This document shows positions 24,633 through 33,635 of a stretch of DNA of 64,000 bases, piece by piece. The position numbers were made by a program, and so were the translations under genes. Positions within the stretch are counted from its first letter, which is position 1. Every line of letters begins with the position of its first letter. Source of the DNA: Candidatus Mediterraneibacter merdipullorum (GTDB lineage: Bacteria > Bacillota > Clostridia > Lachnospirales > Lachnospiraceae); contig DXAL01000035.1 in assembly GCA_019117125.1 (NCBI GenBank), positions 52,618 through 116,617 of the forward strand, written 5' to 3'. The notes below the pieces were generated by a model, which was given only the letters and a program-made list of their open reading frames with translations, searched no databases and was not told the DNA's origin.

Positions 24633-26051
24633 TTATCTTGTCACGACATCTACCGGCACATCAAAGATTTTCGCAACTTTCAGTATCGTATCGATATGTC
24701 TTCCCGTTGCCGCCGCGAAGTGATGAGTCGGTCCGCACTCGCTCCACCGGTTCACGAATTCTCTCGCGCCGCAGGTGAAGCGGGTCCGCATATTCGTATC
24801 GCCAAAGGAGAGGATGGGGCCTTCCTCATTGACGCCCTCTGCCGCGATGAACTTGAAGCGACCCTCGCCGTCCTGGGTGATGGCAAGGTATGTGACCGGA
24901 CCTGTATACGGATAGAACTGGGTCAGGTATCCGCCGCCGGTCTTGCCGTGGAAGACTTTCACAATCTTCATGGTCGGCTTTTTGTCGGAGATATCCGCAT
25001 CCCCGGAGCCGCTGTGCCCGATGATGGCGATGTCGTCGTTGAAGTCGATGGAGTACATCTCTGCCAGCTGTCCGGTCCCGGAGATGGTCTTTAAGATGCT
25101 CATCGCCATGGCGACTTTCATATCGCCTTCCACTGCGCACGCCGTCCCCTGTTTGATGAGCATGGAGAACGCCGGGATGAGCATGCTGTCCAGGACGCCT
25201 GCCTTGCCCTGGGCGAATCCGTCATAGTGGGAAGCGATGAGTCCGAGTTTCTCCTCTTTGACCCATTTCTCAAATGCAACGACATATTTTGCCATCTCCC
25301 AGACTTCCTCGATGCTTCCGCCGCCCTCGATGTCAAAGGTATCGAGGATATCCTGCGCTTTCGCGCGGATGGCGTCCTCATCGGTCACATCGTCGGCAAT
25401 CGCCCACATCTTCTCCCAGTCGAACTGTTTCGTATAGAGGTGCATTCTCCGGTACAGGTTGGACTCGTCGATATAGAGGTCCATCATGCCCGGATATGGT
25501 CTGCCAATCTGCGCGATGTTCGTATCCCGGAATCTCCTTCTTACCTGGGCTGCCCGGCACCACTCTTCTATCTCTTTCTGAACGCCCGGGTCTCCGCCTT
25601 CGACGACCCCTGTAATCACGGCGTGCCTCTTGCCGTACCGCTCCAGGTCAGCGACCATCTCGCCCACTGCGCCGCAGGCGTAGCCTTCGCCCAGCCAGGA
25701 CGCGATGTCCGTGTGGTCGTAGTCGAGGGCTTTTAACTTCTGCACGTTTACAAGGACTACCGGCACATCCAGGTCTTTGACTGCCGGGAGCATGTTGTAG
25801 GATGTGGCGTAGGTGAGGAGCTGCATAATCACCAGGTCCACATCCGCCGCACGGAACTTGTCCCCCGCTGCCTGGGACTGTTCCTTGGTCGTCACCATCC
25901 CGCCGTCGACGAGCTCGACGGTGTCCGGTATGGTCTTTTTAAACGCCTCGTACTGGGACTCAAATTCCGGCACCAGGGAAGGGAACTGGGGCAGGTATGC
26001 GCCCAGCGCGATGGAAAATACGCCTACTCTTGCTTTTGTGTCAACTAACAT
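24633..26051 (-). CDS. L-fucose/L-arabinose isomerase family protein
   Basis: A 472-residue cytosolic enzyme of the FucI/AraA structural superfamily. The N-terminal Rossmann-like part has VGVFSIALGAYLPQFP, the middle part GEGYACGAVGEMVADLE, and the C-terminal region GPTHHFAAATGRH with the metal-binding histidine typical of these isomerases. It lies downstream of rhamnulokinase and an AraC regulator on the same strand. Inference: it may supply the aldose-ketose isomerase step for L-rhamnose, L-fucose or a related 6-deoxysugar; the exact substrate cannot be read from sequence. The start at 26051 is set by AGGAGG eight bases upstream; the GTG six bases earlier is too close to that site. Confidence 0.82.
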   Translation of the reverse strand: MLVDTKARVGVFSIALGAYLPQFPSLVPEFESQYEAFKKTIPDTVELVDGGMVTTKEQSQAAGDKFRAADVDLVIMQLLTYATSYNMLPAVKDLDVPVVLVNVQKLKALDYDHTDIASWLGEGYACGAVGEMVADLERYGKRHAVITGVVEGGDPGVQKEIEEWCRAAQVRRRFRDTNIAQIGRPYPGMMDLYIDESNLYRRMHLYTKQFDWEKMWAIADDVTDEDAIRAKAQDILDTFDIEGGGSIEEVWEMAKYVVAFEKWVKEEKLGLIASHYDGFAQGKAGVLDSMLIPAFSMLIKQGTACAVEGDMKVAMAMSILKTISGTGQLAEMYSIDFNDDIAIIGHSGSGDADISDKKPTMKIVKVFHGKTGGGYLTQFYPYTGPVTYLAITQDGEGRFKFIAAEGVNEEGPILSFGDTNMRTRFTCGAREFVNRWSECGPTHHFAAATGRHIDTILKVAKIFDVPVDVVTR

Positions 26052-26122
26052 TCTCACTACCTCCTGTTTGAAATATGCTTCTTTTGAAATTGGATTCTTT
26101 GAAATCAGATTCCCGACTGCGG

Positions 26123-27520
26123 TCAGCCGTATATCTTTACGTCAAACGACTCTTTCACGCACGTCCGCGCCTCCGGAAGGCTTACGAACACCCCGTCGTG
26201 GAGCATCTGCACGATGACATTTCCGATGGCGGTGGCTTCCGACGGTCCGGCGGACACCGTTCTTCCGGTATACTTGGCCGTCAGTTCATTTAAGTACCCT
26301 GCATTGGAACCGCCGCCCACCACATAGATGGTGCTGTACTTCTTTCCGGTAATTGCCTCGATTTCTTCCACTGTGTCGCCGTAGCATTTTGCCAGGCTGT
26401 TGTAGATAACGGAAGATATCTCCCCCACCGTCTCCGGGACCTGCTGCCCGGTCCTGCGGCAGAACTCCTGCACCGCTTTAATCATGCTCTTTGGAGCGAG
26501 GAAGCAGTCGTCGTTGCAATCGACAATCGACGGGATTGTCTCTTTCGATGCCATCTCGCATATCTGTGCGAAAGAGAGGTCTTCCGCAAATTCTTTCTTC
26601 ACCGACTGTATCATCCAGAGCCCCATGATATTTTTCAGATAGCGGAACCGGTGGTCGTATCCGCCCTCGTTGGTGAAGTTTGCCTGCATGCTCTCCATGG
26701 AGCAGTCCGCCTCTTTCCGCTCGATGCCCATCAGCGACCATGTGCCGGAGCTGATGTACACCGCGTCGTCGTCATTGGTCGGGACCGCCAGCACGGCGCT
26801 TCCCGTATCATGGGTGGCGGGGAGGACCACCGTGCAGTTGAAGCCCACTTCTTTCTGCACTTCCTCCGTCAGGTTTCCGACCACGGTCCCCGGCATGGAA
26901 ACCGGGCGGAACATCTTTTTGTTATATCCGAGCATGTCCAGCAGTTCATAGTCCCAGTCATTGGTCTGCGGGCTGATGAGCTGCCCGGTGGTCGCCTCGG
27001 TGTACTCATTTTTCTTCACGCCGGTCAGGCGGAAATTGAAATAATCCGGTATCATCAGGATGGACTCCGCCTGCTCCAGGTACTCCGGGTGAGACTGCTT
27101 TACCGCCATGAGCTGATAGACGGTGTTGAATATCTGCTTCTGAATGCCGGTCCTTGCGTACAGCTCATCCTGTGGGATGATGTCGTACACTTTCGCATCC
27201 ATGCCTTCTGTCCGGCTGTCCCGGTAGCCCACCGTATCGCCCAGGATGCGGTCGTCCTTGTCCAGAAGGACGAAATCCACGCCCCACGTATCGATTCCCA
27301 TGGTGGCCGGTATCTTCCCGATTTCCCTGCATTTTTTCAGCCCGTTCTTAATCTCGCTGAACAGCCGGTCCACATCCCAGCACAGCGTCCCGTTCCGGTC
27401 GTCCATCCCGTTGGGGAAGCGGTACACTTCCTCCAGCTGCATCTTTCCGTCCTTCATGGATGCGAGCATGTGGCGTCCGCTGGATGCGCCGATGTCAACG
27501 GCAAGATAATACTTCTCCAT
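26123..27520 (-). CDS. rhaB: Rhamnulokinase
   Basis: 465 residues of the FGGY sugar-kinase family: the N-terminal ATP-phosphate motif AVDIGASSGRHM, GIDTWGVDFVLLD, ATHDTGSAVLAVP and SSGTWSLMG, and the C-terminal adenosine motif VVGGGSNAGYLNELTA. It phosphorylates L-rhamnulose. The ATG at 27520 follows AAAAGGAGG; the longer frame from 27613 has no ribosome site. The isomerase gene follows after about 70 bases. Rhamnulose-1-phosphate aldolase is not in the window. The pathway ends in lactaldehyde, which links to the orphan shell protein gene at 31 kb. Confidence 0.92.
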   Translation of the reverse strand: MEKYYLAVDIGASSGRHMLASMKDGKMQLEEVYRFPNGMDDRNGTLCWDVDRLFSEIKNGLKKCREIGKIPATMGIDTWGVDFVLLDKDDRILGDTVGYRDSRTEGMDAKVYDIIPQDELYARTGIQKQIFNTVYQLMAVKQSHPEYLEQAESILMIPDYFNFRLTGVKKNEYTEATTGQLISPQTNDWDYELLDMLGYNKKMFRPVSMPGTVVGNLTEEVQKEVGFNCTVVLPATHDTGSAVLAVPTNDDDAVYISSGTWSLMGIERKEADCSMESMQANFTNEGGYDHRFRYLKNIMGLWMIQSVKKEFAEDLSFAQICEMASKETIPSIVDCNDDCFLAPKSMIKAVQEFCRRTGQQVPETVGEISSVIYNSLAKCYGDTVEEIEAITGKKYSTIYVVGGGSNAGYLNELTAKYTGRTVSAGPSEATAIGNVIVQMLHDGVFVSLPEARTCVKESFDVKIYG

Positions 27521-27596
27521 CTGCAAGTGCCTCCTTTTTCTCGTATTCTCTCTGTTTTCTGCTTGTTCTGATTTCATTATAGTAAGAAAAAATACG

Positions 27597-27633
27597 CAAA
27601 AAAAGGACGCCATTTATATAAAACAGCGTCCTT
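27597..27633 (-). terminator. Intrinsic terminator of the AraC-type regulator
   Basis: Stem AAGGACGC/GCGTCCTT (27626-27633 and 27603-27610 in plus coordinates), followed on the minus strand by a T run. It begins at the stop codon of the AraC gene and separates it from rhaB. Confidence 0.85.
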
Positions 27634-28597
27634 ATTTGCACATTGCCATTCTGTATTCCTTCGGGCTCATCCCGTACTTTTCCCGGAACTTCCGGTAAAA
27701 ATAACTTGTATTGTCATATCCCACGGATTCGATGATATCGGTCACCGGCAGCCTGCTGGCAGCGAGAAGGTACGCAGCCTGCTGCATCCGCTTTTCCCGG
27801 AGCAGTTCCTTGTAAGTCTTCCCCATCCTGCGCCGGATTTCCCGGCTCAGCCAGTAGACGTCGTTTCCCGTCTGCGCCGCGAGCTCGGAGAGGGTCCCGT
27901 TCCGGTAGTGTTCATTTACATAGTTCAGCACCGCCACCGTAATCTCCGTATCGTACTTCGACCCGCCGGTCTCCATCTTGTCCATATAGTCCAGGAGCTG
28001 CAGGAAGAGAAGCCCCATGGTAATCTGCGTGCTGCTCCGCTTGTTGGAGGAATCATAGAAGATGGTCCAGACCAGATTCTCCACCAGGTTCTGGACCGGC
28101 AGGATATCCGACACATGAAAATACATCCAGGGCGTCTCCCCGTCCCTGCCGCTCAGCGCCCCCAGGAGGAATTCCCTCAACTGGTTCTCTTCCGCCCCCA
28201 TCATGGCGAACGCCGTGTCCAGGAACTCCGGCAGCACGATGAAGTTCACCGCGATATCGTCTTTCCCTGCCGGAAATATCTCCTGCACCGCATTCTGGTT
28301 CAGAAAGAGCAGGTCCCCCTCTTCCAGCACGACTTTCCGCCCGTTGATGATGTGGGTGGTGCTCCCCTGGCACATGTAGATGACTTCGATGTAGTTGTGC
28401 GTATGCTTCGGGAAATGCACGAACCGCGTATGGGGGCGGACCTGAATCAGCTTCCCCTTCTGTAGAAGCTTTTTACTGTCGATGACCATATCCTTTTTTT
28501 CGGTATAGAGCCGCTGGTCTATCTCTTTCCTGCCGCCTAATATCTTCTGTTCTTCCTCGGTGATGACTGACAGCGCTTTCAGCAGTTCTTCATGCAT
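27632..28597 (-). CDS. AraC family transcriptional regulator with cupin sensor domain
   Basis: 321 residues. The N-terminal half has an AraC-type cupin (VRPHTRFVHFPKHTHNYIEV and LEEGDLLFLNQ, about residues 53-110). The C-terminal 100 residues carry two helix-turn-helix units ending in VGYDNTSYFYRKFREKYGMSPKEYR, the family signature. It lies upstream of rhaB and the isomerase on the same strand and is a likely activator of these sugar genes. A terminator between this gene and rhaB indicates separate transcription. Confidence 0.9.
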   Translation of the reverse strand: MHEELLKALSVITEEEQKILGGRKEIDQRLYTEKKDMVIDSKKLLQKGKLIQVRPHTRFVHFPKHTHNYIEVIYMCQGSTTHIINGRKVVLEEGDLLFLNQNAVQEIFPAGKDDIAVNFIVLPEFLDTAFAMMGAEENQLREFLLGALSGRDGETPWMYFHVSDILPVQNLVENLVWTIFYDSSNKRSSTQITMGLLFLQLLDYMDKMETGGSKYDTEITVAVLNYVNEHYRNGTLSELAAQTGNDVYWLSREIRRRMGKTYKELLREKRMQQAAYLLAASRLPVTDIIESVGYDNTSYFYRKFREKYGMSPKEYRMAMCK

Positions 28598-28615
28598 CGT
28601 CCATCCCCGCTCCTG

Positions 28616-29404
28616 TCACTTCCGCCCGTCGATTTCCTTTGTCAGTTCCATGTATTCCTTCGCACTGCGGCTGCTCTTCCGGTACGCCATGACCGGCGCG
28701 TTGTTATCCTGGGACCACTCCACACCGCTGTCCACGCGGATGTATGTGTCGAACACCTTCACATCGTCCAGCTCTTTTAAAGTTTCCAGCGTCTGCCGGA
28801 AATAGTTCTTCCTCGTATCCACTTTCGTGATGACGATGCCGCCCAGCTTCAGTTCCGCTGCGACCTGCTTCACCTGTTCCAGGAACTCGAACATATTTCC
28901 CAGACCGAAAAGCCCCCACGGGGAAGCCTCCACCGGGATGATAATCTCGTCCGACGCGCACAGAATGTTCATCACCCATCCGCCCAGGGTCGGCGGCGCG
29001 TCGATGAGGATGTAGTCATACTTCCCGGATTCCACGATGGTCCCCAGCCCTTTTTTCAGGATATATTCCCGCTGCCACTTCGTGAACAGCTCATATTCGA
29101 TGGAGCTCATCAGCGTGGAGGACGGGATGAGGTCCAGGTTCTCATAGGGCGTGCGGACGATATAGTCTGCAAGGTCATCCTGCCTGCGTATCCCCTCGTA
29201 GAGATTTTTCTCTCCCTGGGCGAAGCCGAGTACCGTGTCCTCATCAAAAAGAGAGAGGGAAAGGTTCAGCTGCATGTCCCCGTCTATCAGCAGGACGTTT
29301 CGTCCAAGCTGTGTCAGACCGTATCCCACGTTGGAACATGTCGTCGACTTTCCGCTCCCTCCTTTATTATTTGCAAAGCAGATTACCCTGGTCTTCTGCG
29401 CCAT
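28616..29404 (-). CDS. ParA/Soj-type ATPase
   Basis: 262 residues with the deviant Walker A motif KGGSGKST at residues 14-21, Walker A' DGDMQLNLS, Walker B YDYILIDAPPTL and the C-terminal sorting-domain pattern. No ParB gene or parS site is nearby, so a chromosomal Soj role is unlikely; orphan ParA proteins position varied cargo. The ATG overlaps by 38 bases the end of the HD-domain gene upstream, so the two are coupled. The start follows AGGAG. Confidence 0.85.
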   Translation of the reverse strand: MAQKTRVICFANNKGGSGKSTTCSNVGYGLTQLGRNVLLIDGDMQLNLSLSLFDEDTVLGFAQGEKNLYEGIRRQDDLADYIVRTPYENLDLIPSSTLMSSIEYELFTKWQREYILKKGLGTIVESGKYDYILIDAPPTLGGWVMNILCASDEIIIPVEASPWGLFGLGNMFEFLEQVKQVAAELKLGGIVITKVDTRKNYFRQTLETLKELDDVKVFDTYIRVDSGVEWSQDNNAPVMAYRKSSRSAKEYMELTKEIDGRK

Positions 29405-29981
29405 GATTGTTGTCTCCTTTCATCCATTCGTCCTGCGCTTCTCCGTCTCCGAAGTTCTTATCGATCAGGCGGCAGTATTCCTCATATGCCGCCACACCGG
29501 CGAAATTGCTCCGCAGTGCGTCCCGTATCCCCTTGTAATACCACGCCAGCGCCGATTTGCTCTGCATCCGGAAACGCATCCAGAGTGCGTCTCCCTCTGT
29601 GGGGTAATCCCGGTCGATGTCGCGCATATTGGAGAGCTTGTCCGCAAGCCCGATCATCTGCACCTCCACGGGCGCATCCTTCATCCGCCGTATCGTCGCT
29701 CCCTTGCGCTCTTCCCAGCTCAGGCTCTTGTCCTCACTCTCCTGGGCGACCATGTCCGCCACCCTGCTCCCGAACCGGAGCTTTAAAATATCCCACGTAA
29801 TGCCGCTGCAGTCCTCGATTGTATCGTGCAGCACTGCCGCGCAGATTACTTCCTCGTCTCTTGTCATGGTCGACACGATATCCGCCACTTCAATGGGATG
29901 GACGATGTACGGCCGTCTCGTCCCTTTCCGAAACTGTCCCTCGTGTGCCTTCGTCGCAAAATCCATGGCGTCATCTATCAT
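29367..29981 (-). CDS. HD-domain phosphohydrolase, SpoT/MESH1-like
   Basis: 204 residues. The N-terminal 150 form a bifunctional RelA/SpoT hydrolase-like HD domain: FATKAHEGQFRKGTRRPYIVHP (residues about 8-29), VLHDTIED with the HD pair, and LADKLSNMRD. This resembles small alarmone hydrolases that degrade (p)ppGpp, but the substrate is inferred. The synthetase and TGS/ACT domains of long Rel proteins are absent. It overlaps the ParA gene. The start follows GGAGGT. A separate RelQ-type synthetase lies at 38.7 kb. Confidence 0.8.
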   Translation of the reverse strand: MIDDAMDFATKAHEGQFRKGTRRPYIVHPIEVADIVSTMTRDEEVICAAVLHDTIEDCSGITWDILKLRFGSRVADMVAQESEDKSLSWEERKGATIRRMKDAPVEVQMIGLADKLSNMRDIDRDYPTEGDALWMRFRMQSKSALAWYYKGIRDALRSNFAGVAAYEEYCRLIDKNFGDGEAQDEWMKGDNNHGAEDQGNLLCK

Positions 29982-30132
29982 GTCCTACCTCCGCAAAGAC
30001 CGGAACCTGACCTGGCTTCTTTTGCCGGAATACTTCCGCATACTCTATCCGTTGTCAGATAAATTTTAACACAAGGCGGAGGCAAGTACAATGAAAAGTC
30101 ATGTTTTTATTCTCTCTTTATCCGGGATATGG

Positions 30133-30138
30133 TATACT
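30133..30138 (+). promoter_or_regulatory. Extended -10 element before the SDR gene
   Basis: TATACT at 30133-30138 preceded by TGG (extended -10), about 50 bases before the ATG at 30191. No convincing -35 box is seen. Confidence 0.45.
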
Positions 30139-30190
30139 GTAGGAGAATCCGCAGGCATTTTCCTTTCCGCCTGCACAACGGAGATGCATT

Positions 30191-30922
30191 ATGAAGAAAA
30201 AGAACATCCTTGTGACCGGCTCTTCCCGGGGCATCGGGCGTGCATGCGCCCTTGCATTCGCCCGGGGCGGCCACCATCTGTTTCTGAACGGCAGGACCCC
30301 ATCCGGCGCGCTGGAAGAGACCGCCCGCGATGTCGCGGCTGCCGGCGGGACATACACCATGCTTCCCGGCGACGTGAGCGACCCGGACCAGGTCCGCGGC
30401 ATGTTCCGGCAGATTACATCCTGCTGCGGCGGTCTGGATATCCTTGTCAACAATGCCGGCTGCGCCTGCTTCGGGCTCCTGAGCGACATGACGGACGCGC
30501 AGTGGCGCCAGGTGCTGGATACTGACCTCTCTTCCGCATTTTACTGCTGCCGTGAAGCGATTCCCAATATGGTCGCGCAGAAACGCGGGAAAATCATCAA
30601 TATCTCCTCCATGTGGGGGACCTCCGGCGCTTCCTGCGAAACCGCCTACTCCGCCGCAAAGTCCGGGCTGAACGGGCTGACCCGGGCGCTGGCAAAAGAA
30701 CTGGCTCCCAGCAATATCCAGGTCAACGCTCTTGCCTGCGGCGTCATCGATACGGAGATGAACGCCCGCCTCAGTGCAGAAGAGCGCGCCGCGCTGGAAG
30801 ACGAAATCCCGGCAGGGCGCTACGGCACTGTGGATGAAGTCGCTTCCGCCGTGCTCCTGCTCGCAGACGCGCCGTCCTATCTGACCGGACAGGTCATCGG
30901 ACTCGACGGCGGGATGCTCTGA
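30191..30922 (+). CDS. Short-chain dehydrogenase/reductase (FabG-like)
   Basis: 243 residues of a classical SDR: cofactor motif TGSSRGIGRA (residues 9-18), NNAG at about 89, catalytic Ser in NISSMWG, the YSAAKSG Tyr-Lys pair and the C-terminal GQVIGLDGGML. It is likely a 3-oxoacyl-ACP reductase-like NAD(P)H enzyme, but the substrate is not fixed by sequence. Codon 1 follows GGAG seven bases upstream. It stands alone, outside a fab operon; a 23-base repeat array separates it from the shell protein gene. Confidence 0.88.
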   Translation: MKKKNILVTGSSRGIGRACALAFARGGHHLFLNGRTPSGALEETARDVAAAGGTYTMLPGDVSDPDQVRGMFRQITSCCGGLDILVNNAGCACFGLLSDMTDAQWRQVLDTDLSSAFYCCREAIPNMVAQKRGKIINISSMWGTSGASCETAYSAAKSGLNGLTRALAKELAPSNIQVNALACGVIDTEMNARLSAEERAALEDEIPAGRYGTVDEVASAVLLLADAPSYLTGQVIGLDGGML

Positions 30923-30926
30923 AGGG

Positions 30927-30995
30927 CTGACCGCATCAGGACATGAATACTGACCGCGTCAGGGCATGACTGCTGACCGCGTCAGGATGTGAAAC
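30927..30995. repeat. 23-base tandem repeat between the SDR and PduB genes
   Basis: Three copies of a 23-base unit beginning CTGACCGC (30927, 30950, 30973). It starts four bases after the SDR stop and ends in the ribosome-site region of the next gene. Confidence 0.85.
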
Positions 30996-30998
30996 ACG

Positions 30999-31754
30999 AT
31001 GGAAACAATCTGTAATCAGGTGATGGATATGATAGACGTGAACAATCTGAAGACAATCCCCATGGACTGCTCCATGGCAGAATTTGTAGGGACGACCGTG
31101 CTCGACACCATCGGTCTTGTCATTCCCGGCACAGACCCCGGGCTTCTTGCGCACATGCAGCTTGAAAAGCCCTGCCGGAGCCTGGGACTTATCAGCTCCC
31201 GCACCGGAGCCGCCGGACAGGTCAATGCGGCGGACGAAGCGGTGAAATCCACGAACACGGAAATCCTGTCCATCCAGCTCCCCCGGGATACAAAAGGCTG
31301 GGGCGGACACGGCTGCTTCATCGTCATTGGCGGGGAACATGTCTCCGACGTCCGGCGCGCCGTGGAGATTGCCCTGGAGTATATCGAAAAATACGCCGGT
31401 GAAGTGTATATCAGCCAGGCGGGACACCTGGAGTTTGCCTACTCCGCCTGCGCGGACCAGGCGCTCCACATGGCGTTTGACGCTCCCGTTGGGAAGCCCT
31501 TCGGGTTCTTCTGCGGCTCCCCGGCTGCCATCGGGCTCGTCATGGCGGACCTTGCCGTCAAGGCATCCCCTGTGGAAATCATCCGGTATATGACGCCGGA
31601 GCAGGGCACGAGCCATTCCAATGAAGTCATCGTCACGGTAACCGGCGACGCATCCGCTGTAAAGAACGCGGTCCTGACCGCGCGGGAGGCAGGGCTTAAG
31701 CTCCTCATCTCCATGGGGAGCTATCCGGAAACGCCCTCCAGCCCCTTCCTGTAA
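30999..31754 (+). CDS. pduB: Bacterial microcompartment shell protein, PduB type
   Basis: 251 residues made of two tandem BMC domains (roughly 45-140 and 150-245), as in PduB-type trimeric shell proteins. Recognisable PduB segments are FVGTTVLDTIGLVIP, NAADEAVKSTNTEILSI, ELPRDTKG-like QLPRDTKGWGGHG and the tail SMGSYPETPSSPF. Such proteins tile the facets of microcompartments for propanediol, choline or similar aldehyde-producing metabolism and may form a gated pore. No other microcompartment gene is in the window. Inference: it may serve 1,2-propanediol use linked to rhamnose breakdown (rhaB lies 3.5 kb away). A 23-base repeat lies in its leader. Confidence 0.85.
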   Translation: METICNQVMDMIDVNNLKTIPMDCSMAEFVGTTVLDTIGLVIPGTDPGLLAHMQLEKPCRSLGLISSRTGAAGQVNAADEAVKSTNTEILSIQLPRDTKGWGGHGCFIVIGGEHVSDVRRAVEIALEYIEKYAGEVYISQAGHLEFAYSACADQALHMAFDAPVGKPFGFFCGSPAAIGLVMADLAVKASPVEIIRYMTPEQGTSHSNEVIVTVTGDASAVKNAVLTAREAGLKLLISMGSYPETPSSPFL

Positions 31755-31812
31755 CCCCTTGTTTTCCGGCGCTGTTACCGCTTTCCGACAGTTTTAGAGT
31801 TTTCCGGCGCTT

Positions 31813-33051
31813 CTACAGCTTTCCGTATATATCTTTCGGGACATAAGCTTTCACCGCAATCCCGTCCGGCACGTATTCCTCGGACAAAAGCTGTCCGCGG
31901 CTGCGGATGAGCTGGACCTTTCCCGCTTCCGAAAAGCCGTACAGGCGCTCGATATAAATCTCATCCCTCCGGAGGATTTCCAGGAGGGCTTTTTTCAGCT
32001 CTTCCAGCCCCTGTCCGGTCTTTGCCGATGTGGGGATGGAGTAATCCGCCCGGAAGTCCCGGCACTTCCTGTCCGTCCCCTCCAGCCGGTCCTGCTTGTT
32101 AAAAAGCGTCACCACCGGGCGGTCGCCGACTCCCAGCTCCCGCAGCGTCTCATACACTACGTGCATCTGTTCCTCCATCTGCGGATTGGAGGCGTCCACC
32201 ACATGGATGATGATATCCGCATACTTCGCCTCTTCCAGGGTGCTCTGAAATGCTTCCACCAGGTGGTGCGGAAGTTTGCGGATAAATCCCACCGTATCGG
32301 TGAGGAGGATTTCCCGGGTCCCGTCCAGTGTCAGCGTCCGGGTCGTGGTATCCAGCGTGGAGAACAGCATGGCATCCGCCAGTATCCCCGCGCCGGTCAG
32401 CGCATTCTCGATGCTGCTCTTGCCGGCGGAAGTGTATCCGACCAGAGCGGCGCTCTTCACCCCGGACTGCATGCGCTGGGAACGCACCAGTTCCCGGTGT
32501 CGTTCCACAGCCTTTAAATCTTTCTTCAATCTGCTGATGCGCTCCCGGATGAGCCGCCGGTCCATCTCCAGCTTCTTTTCCCCCGGTCCTCTCGTGCCGA
32601 TGCCTCCGCCCAGCCGGGAAAGGGACCTGCCAAGCCCGGTCAGGCGGGAAGCGCGGTATCTCAGCTGCGCCAGCTCCACCTGAATCTTGCCCTCGCCGGA
32701 CACGGCGCGCGCCGCAAAGATATCCAGTATCAGAAGGGTCCGGTCGATAATCTTGCAGGAGAGCTCCGACTCCAGACTGCCCAGCTGGGCGCTGGTGAGC
32801 TCGTCGTCGCAGATGATGCCCGAGCTTTCCGTCTCCCAGAGCAGGTCTTTTAATTCTTCCAGCTTTCCCTTCCCGATGTAGGTCGCCGGATGAGCGCTCT
32901 CCCGCGCCTGTATGAGCCGCCCGGCGACTTCGGCGCCTGCGGTCTTCGCAAGCTCCGCCAGCTCGTCCAGGGAGCGCTCTGCCTGTTCGGCGCTCCCCGT
33001 ATCCAGCCCTACAAGGATTACTTTTTCATAAATCTGTCCCGTCTCATGCAT
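31813..33051 (-). CDS. hflX: GTPase HflX
   Basis: 412 residues. The N-terminal HflX domain is followed by the glycine-rich linker GRSLSRLGGGIGTRGPGE, then the G domain: G1 GYTSAGKSS (consensus usually GYTNAGKST), G3 DTVGFI, and G4 NKQD. HflX splits stalled or hibernating ribosomes under stress. The small G1 changes (Asn to Ser, Thr to Ser) keep the invariant Gly-Lys-Ser. It is followed 12 bases upstream on the operon by the TPR lipoprotein gene in the same orientation. Confidence 0.95.
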   Translation of the reverse strand: MHETGQIYEKVILVGLDTGSAEQAERSLDELAELAKTAGAEVAGRLIQARESAHPATYIGKGKLEELKDLLWETESSGIICDDELTSAQLGSLESELSCKIIDRTLLILDIFAARAVSGEGKIQVELAQLRYRASRLTGLGRSLSRLGGGIGTRGPGEKKLEMDRRLIRERISRLKKDLKAVERHRELVRSQRMQSGVKSAALVGYTSAGKSSIENALTGAGILADAMLFSTLDTTTRTLTLDGTREILLTDTVGFIRKLPHHLVEAFQSTLEEAKYADIIIHVVDASNPQMEEQMHVVYETLRELGVGDRPVVTLFNKQDRLEGTDRKCRDFRADYSIPTSAKTGQGLEELKKALLEILRRDEIYIERLYGFSEAGKVQLIRSRGQLLSEEYVPDGIAVKAYVPKDIYGKL

Positions 33052-33063
33052 GGAGTGTTCCCT

Positions 33064-33624
33064 CTATCGCGTCTCCAGGAATTCCGCTTCTTTCTGCATC
33101 GCCTCATCGTCCGGGTAGGCTTCCACGTACGCCGCCGCCTTCTGCTTCGCATTTTCCCAGTCCGCCTGCTGCTCGTAGCAGATGACCTCGTTGTACTTCA
33201 TTTCCTGTATCAGACCCGGGTCTGTCTCTTCCTTCCCCTCGGACGTGCTGGTCAGCGCCAGCCCGGACTGGAGATACTCCAGCGCGGACGGATAATCTCC
33301 GGTCTGCATCGCGCAGATTCCCATCAGGTTGTACATCTGGACGCTCTGCTGCGCTCCGTGCTCCAGCGCCTGCGCGAACGCGTCCAGGGCGCCCTGGTAA
33401 TCTTCCGTCTCATAGTAGGTCATGCCTAGTCCACGGTATCCCTCTGCCGCGTCTTCGTCTTCACCGCTTCGGGCAAGCTCCAGGAACTGTGTCTCCGCTT
33501 CTTTGTAATCTCCGTTTTCCAGGGCTTTCACGCCGTCTTTCTGCGCATCTGCGCAGCCGCAGAGGACGCCGCCCAGGATGACGGATGCGGCAATGAGAGC
33601 CGCCGCTTTTCTGTTCTTCTTCAT
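33064..33624 (-). CDS. TPR-repeat lipoprotein
   Basis: 186 residues from the ATG at 33624 (AGGAG eight bases upstream; a GTG nine bases earlier would overlap the site). A lipoprotein signal peptide ends in the lipobox LCGC near residue 22, and four to five tetratricopeptide units follow (for example DGVKALENGDYKEAETQFLE and GLGMTYYETEDYQGALDAF regions). It is expected on the outer face of the membrane as an interaction scaffold. It sits between the metal ATPase and hflX genes on the same strand. Partner unknown. Confidence 0.82.
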   Translation of the reverse strand: MKKNRKAAALIAASVILGGVLCGCADAQKDGVKALENGDYKEAETQFLELARSGEDEDAAEGYRGLGMTYYETEDYQGALDAFAQALEHGAQQSVQMYNLMGICAMQTGDYPSALEYLQSGLALTSTSEGKEETDPGLIQEMKYNEVICYEQQADWENAKQKAAAYVEAYPDDEAMQKEAEFLETR

Positions 33625-33635
33625 ATCCTGCACTC

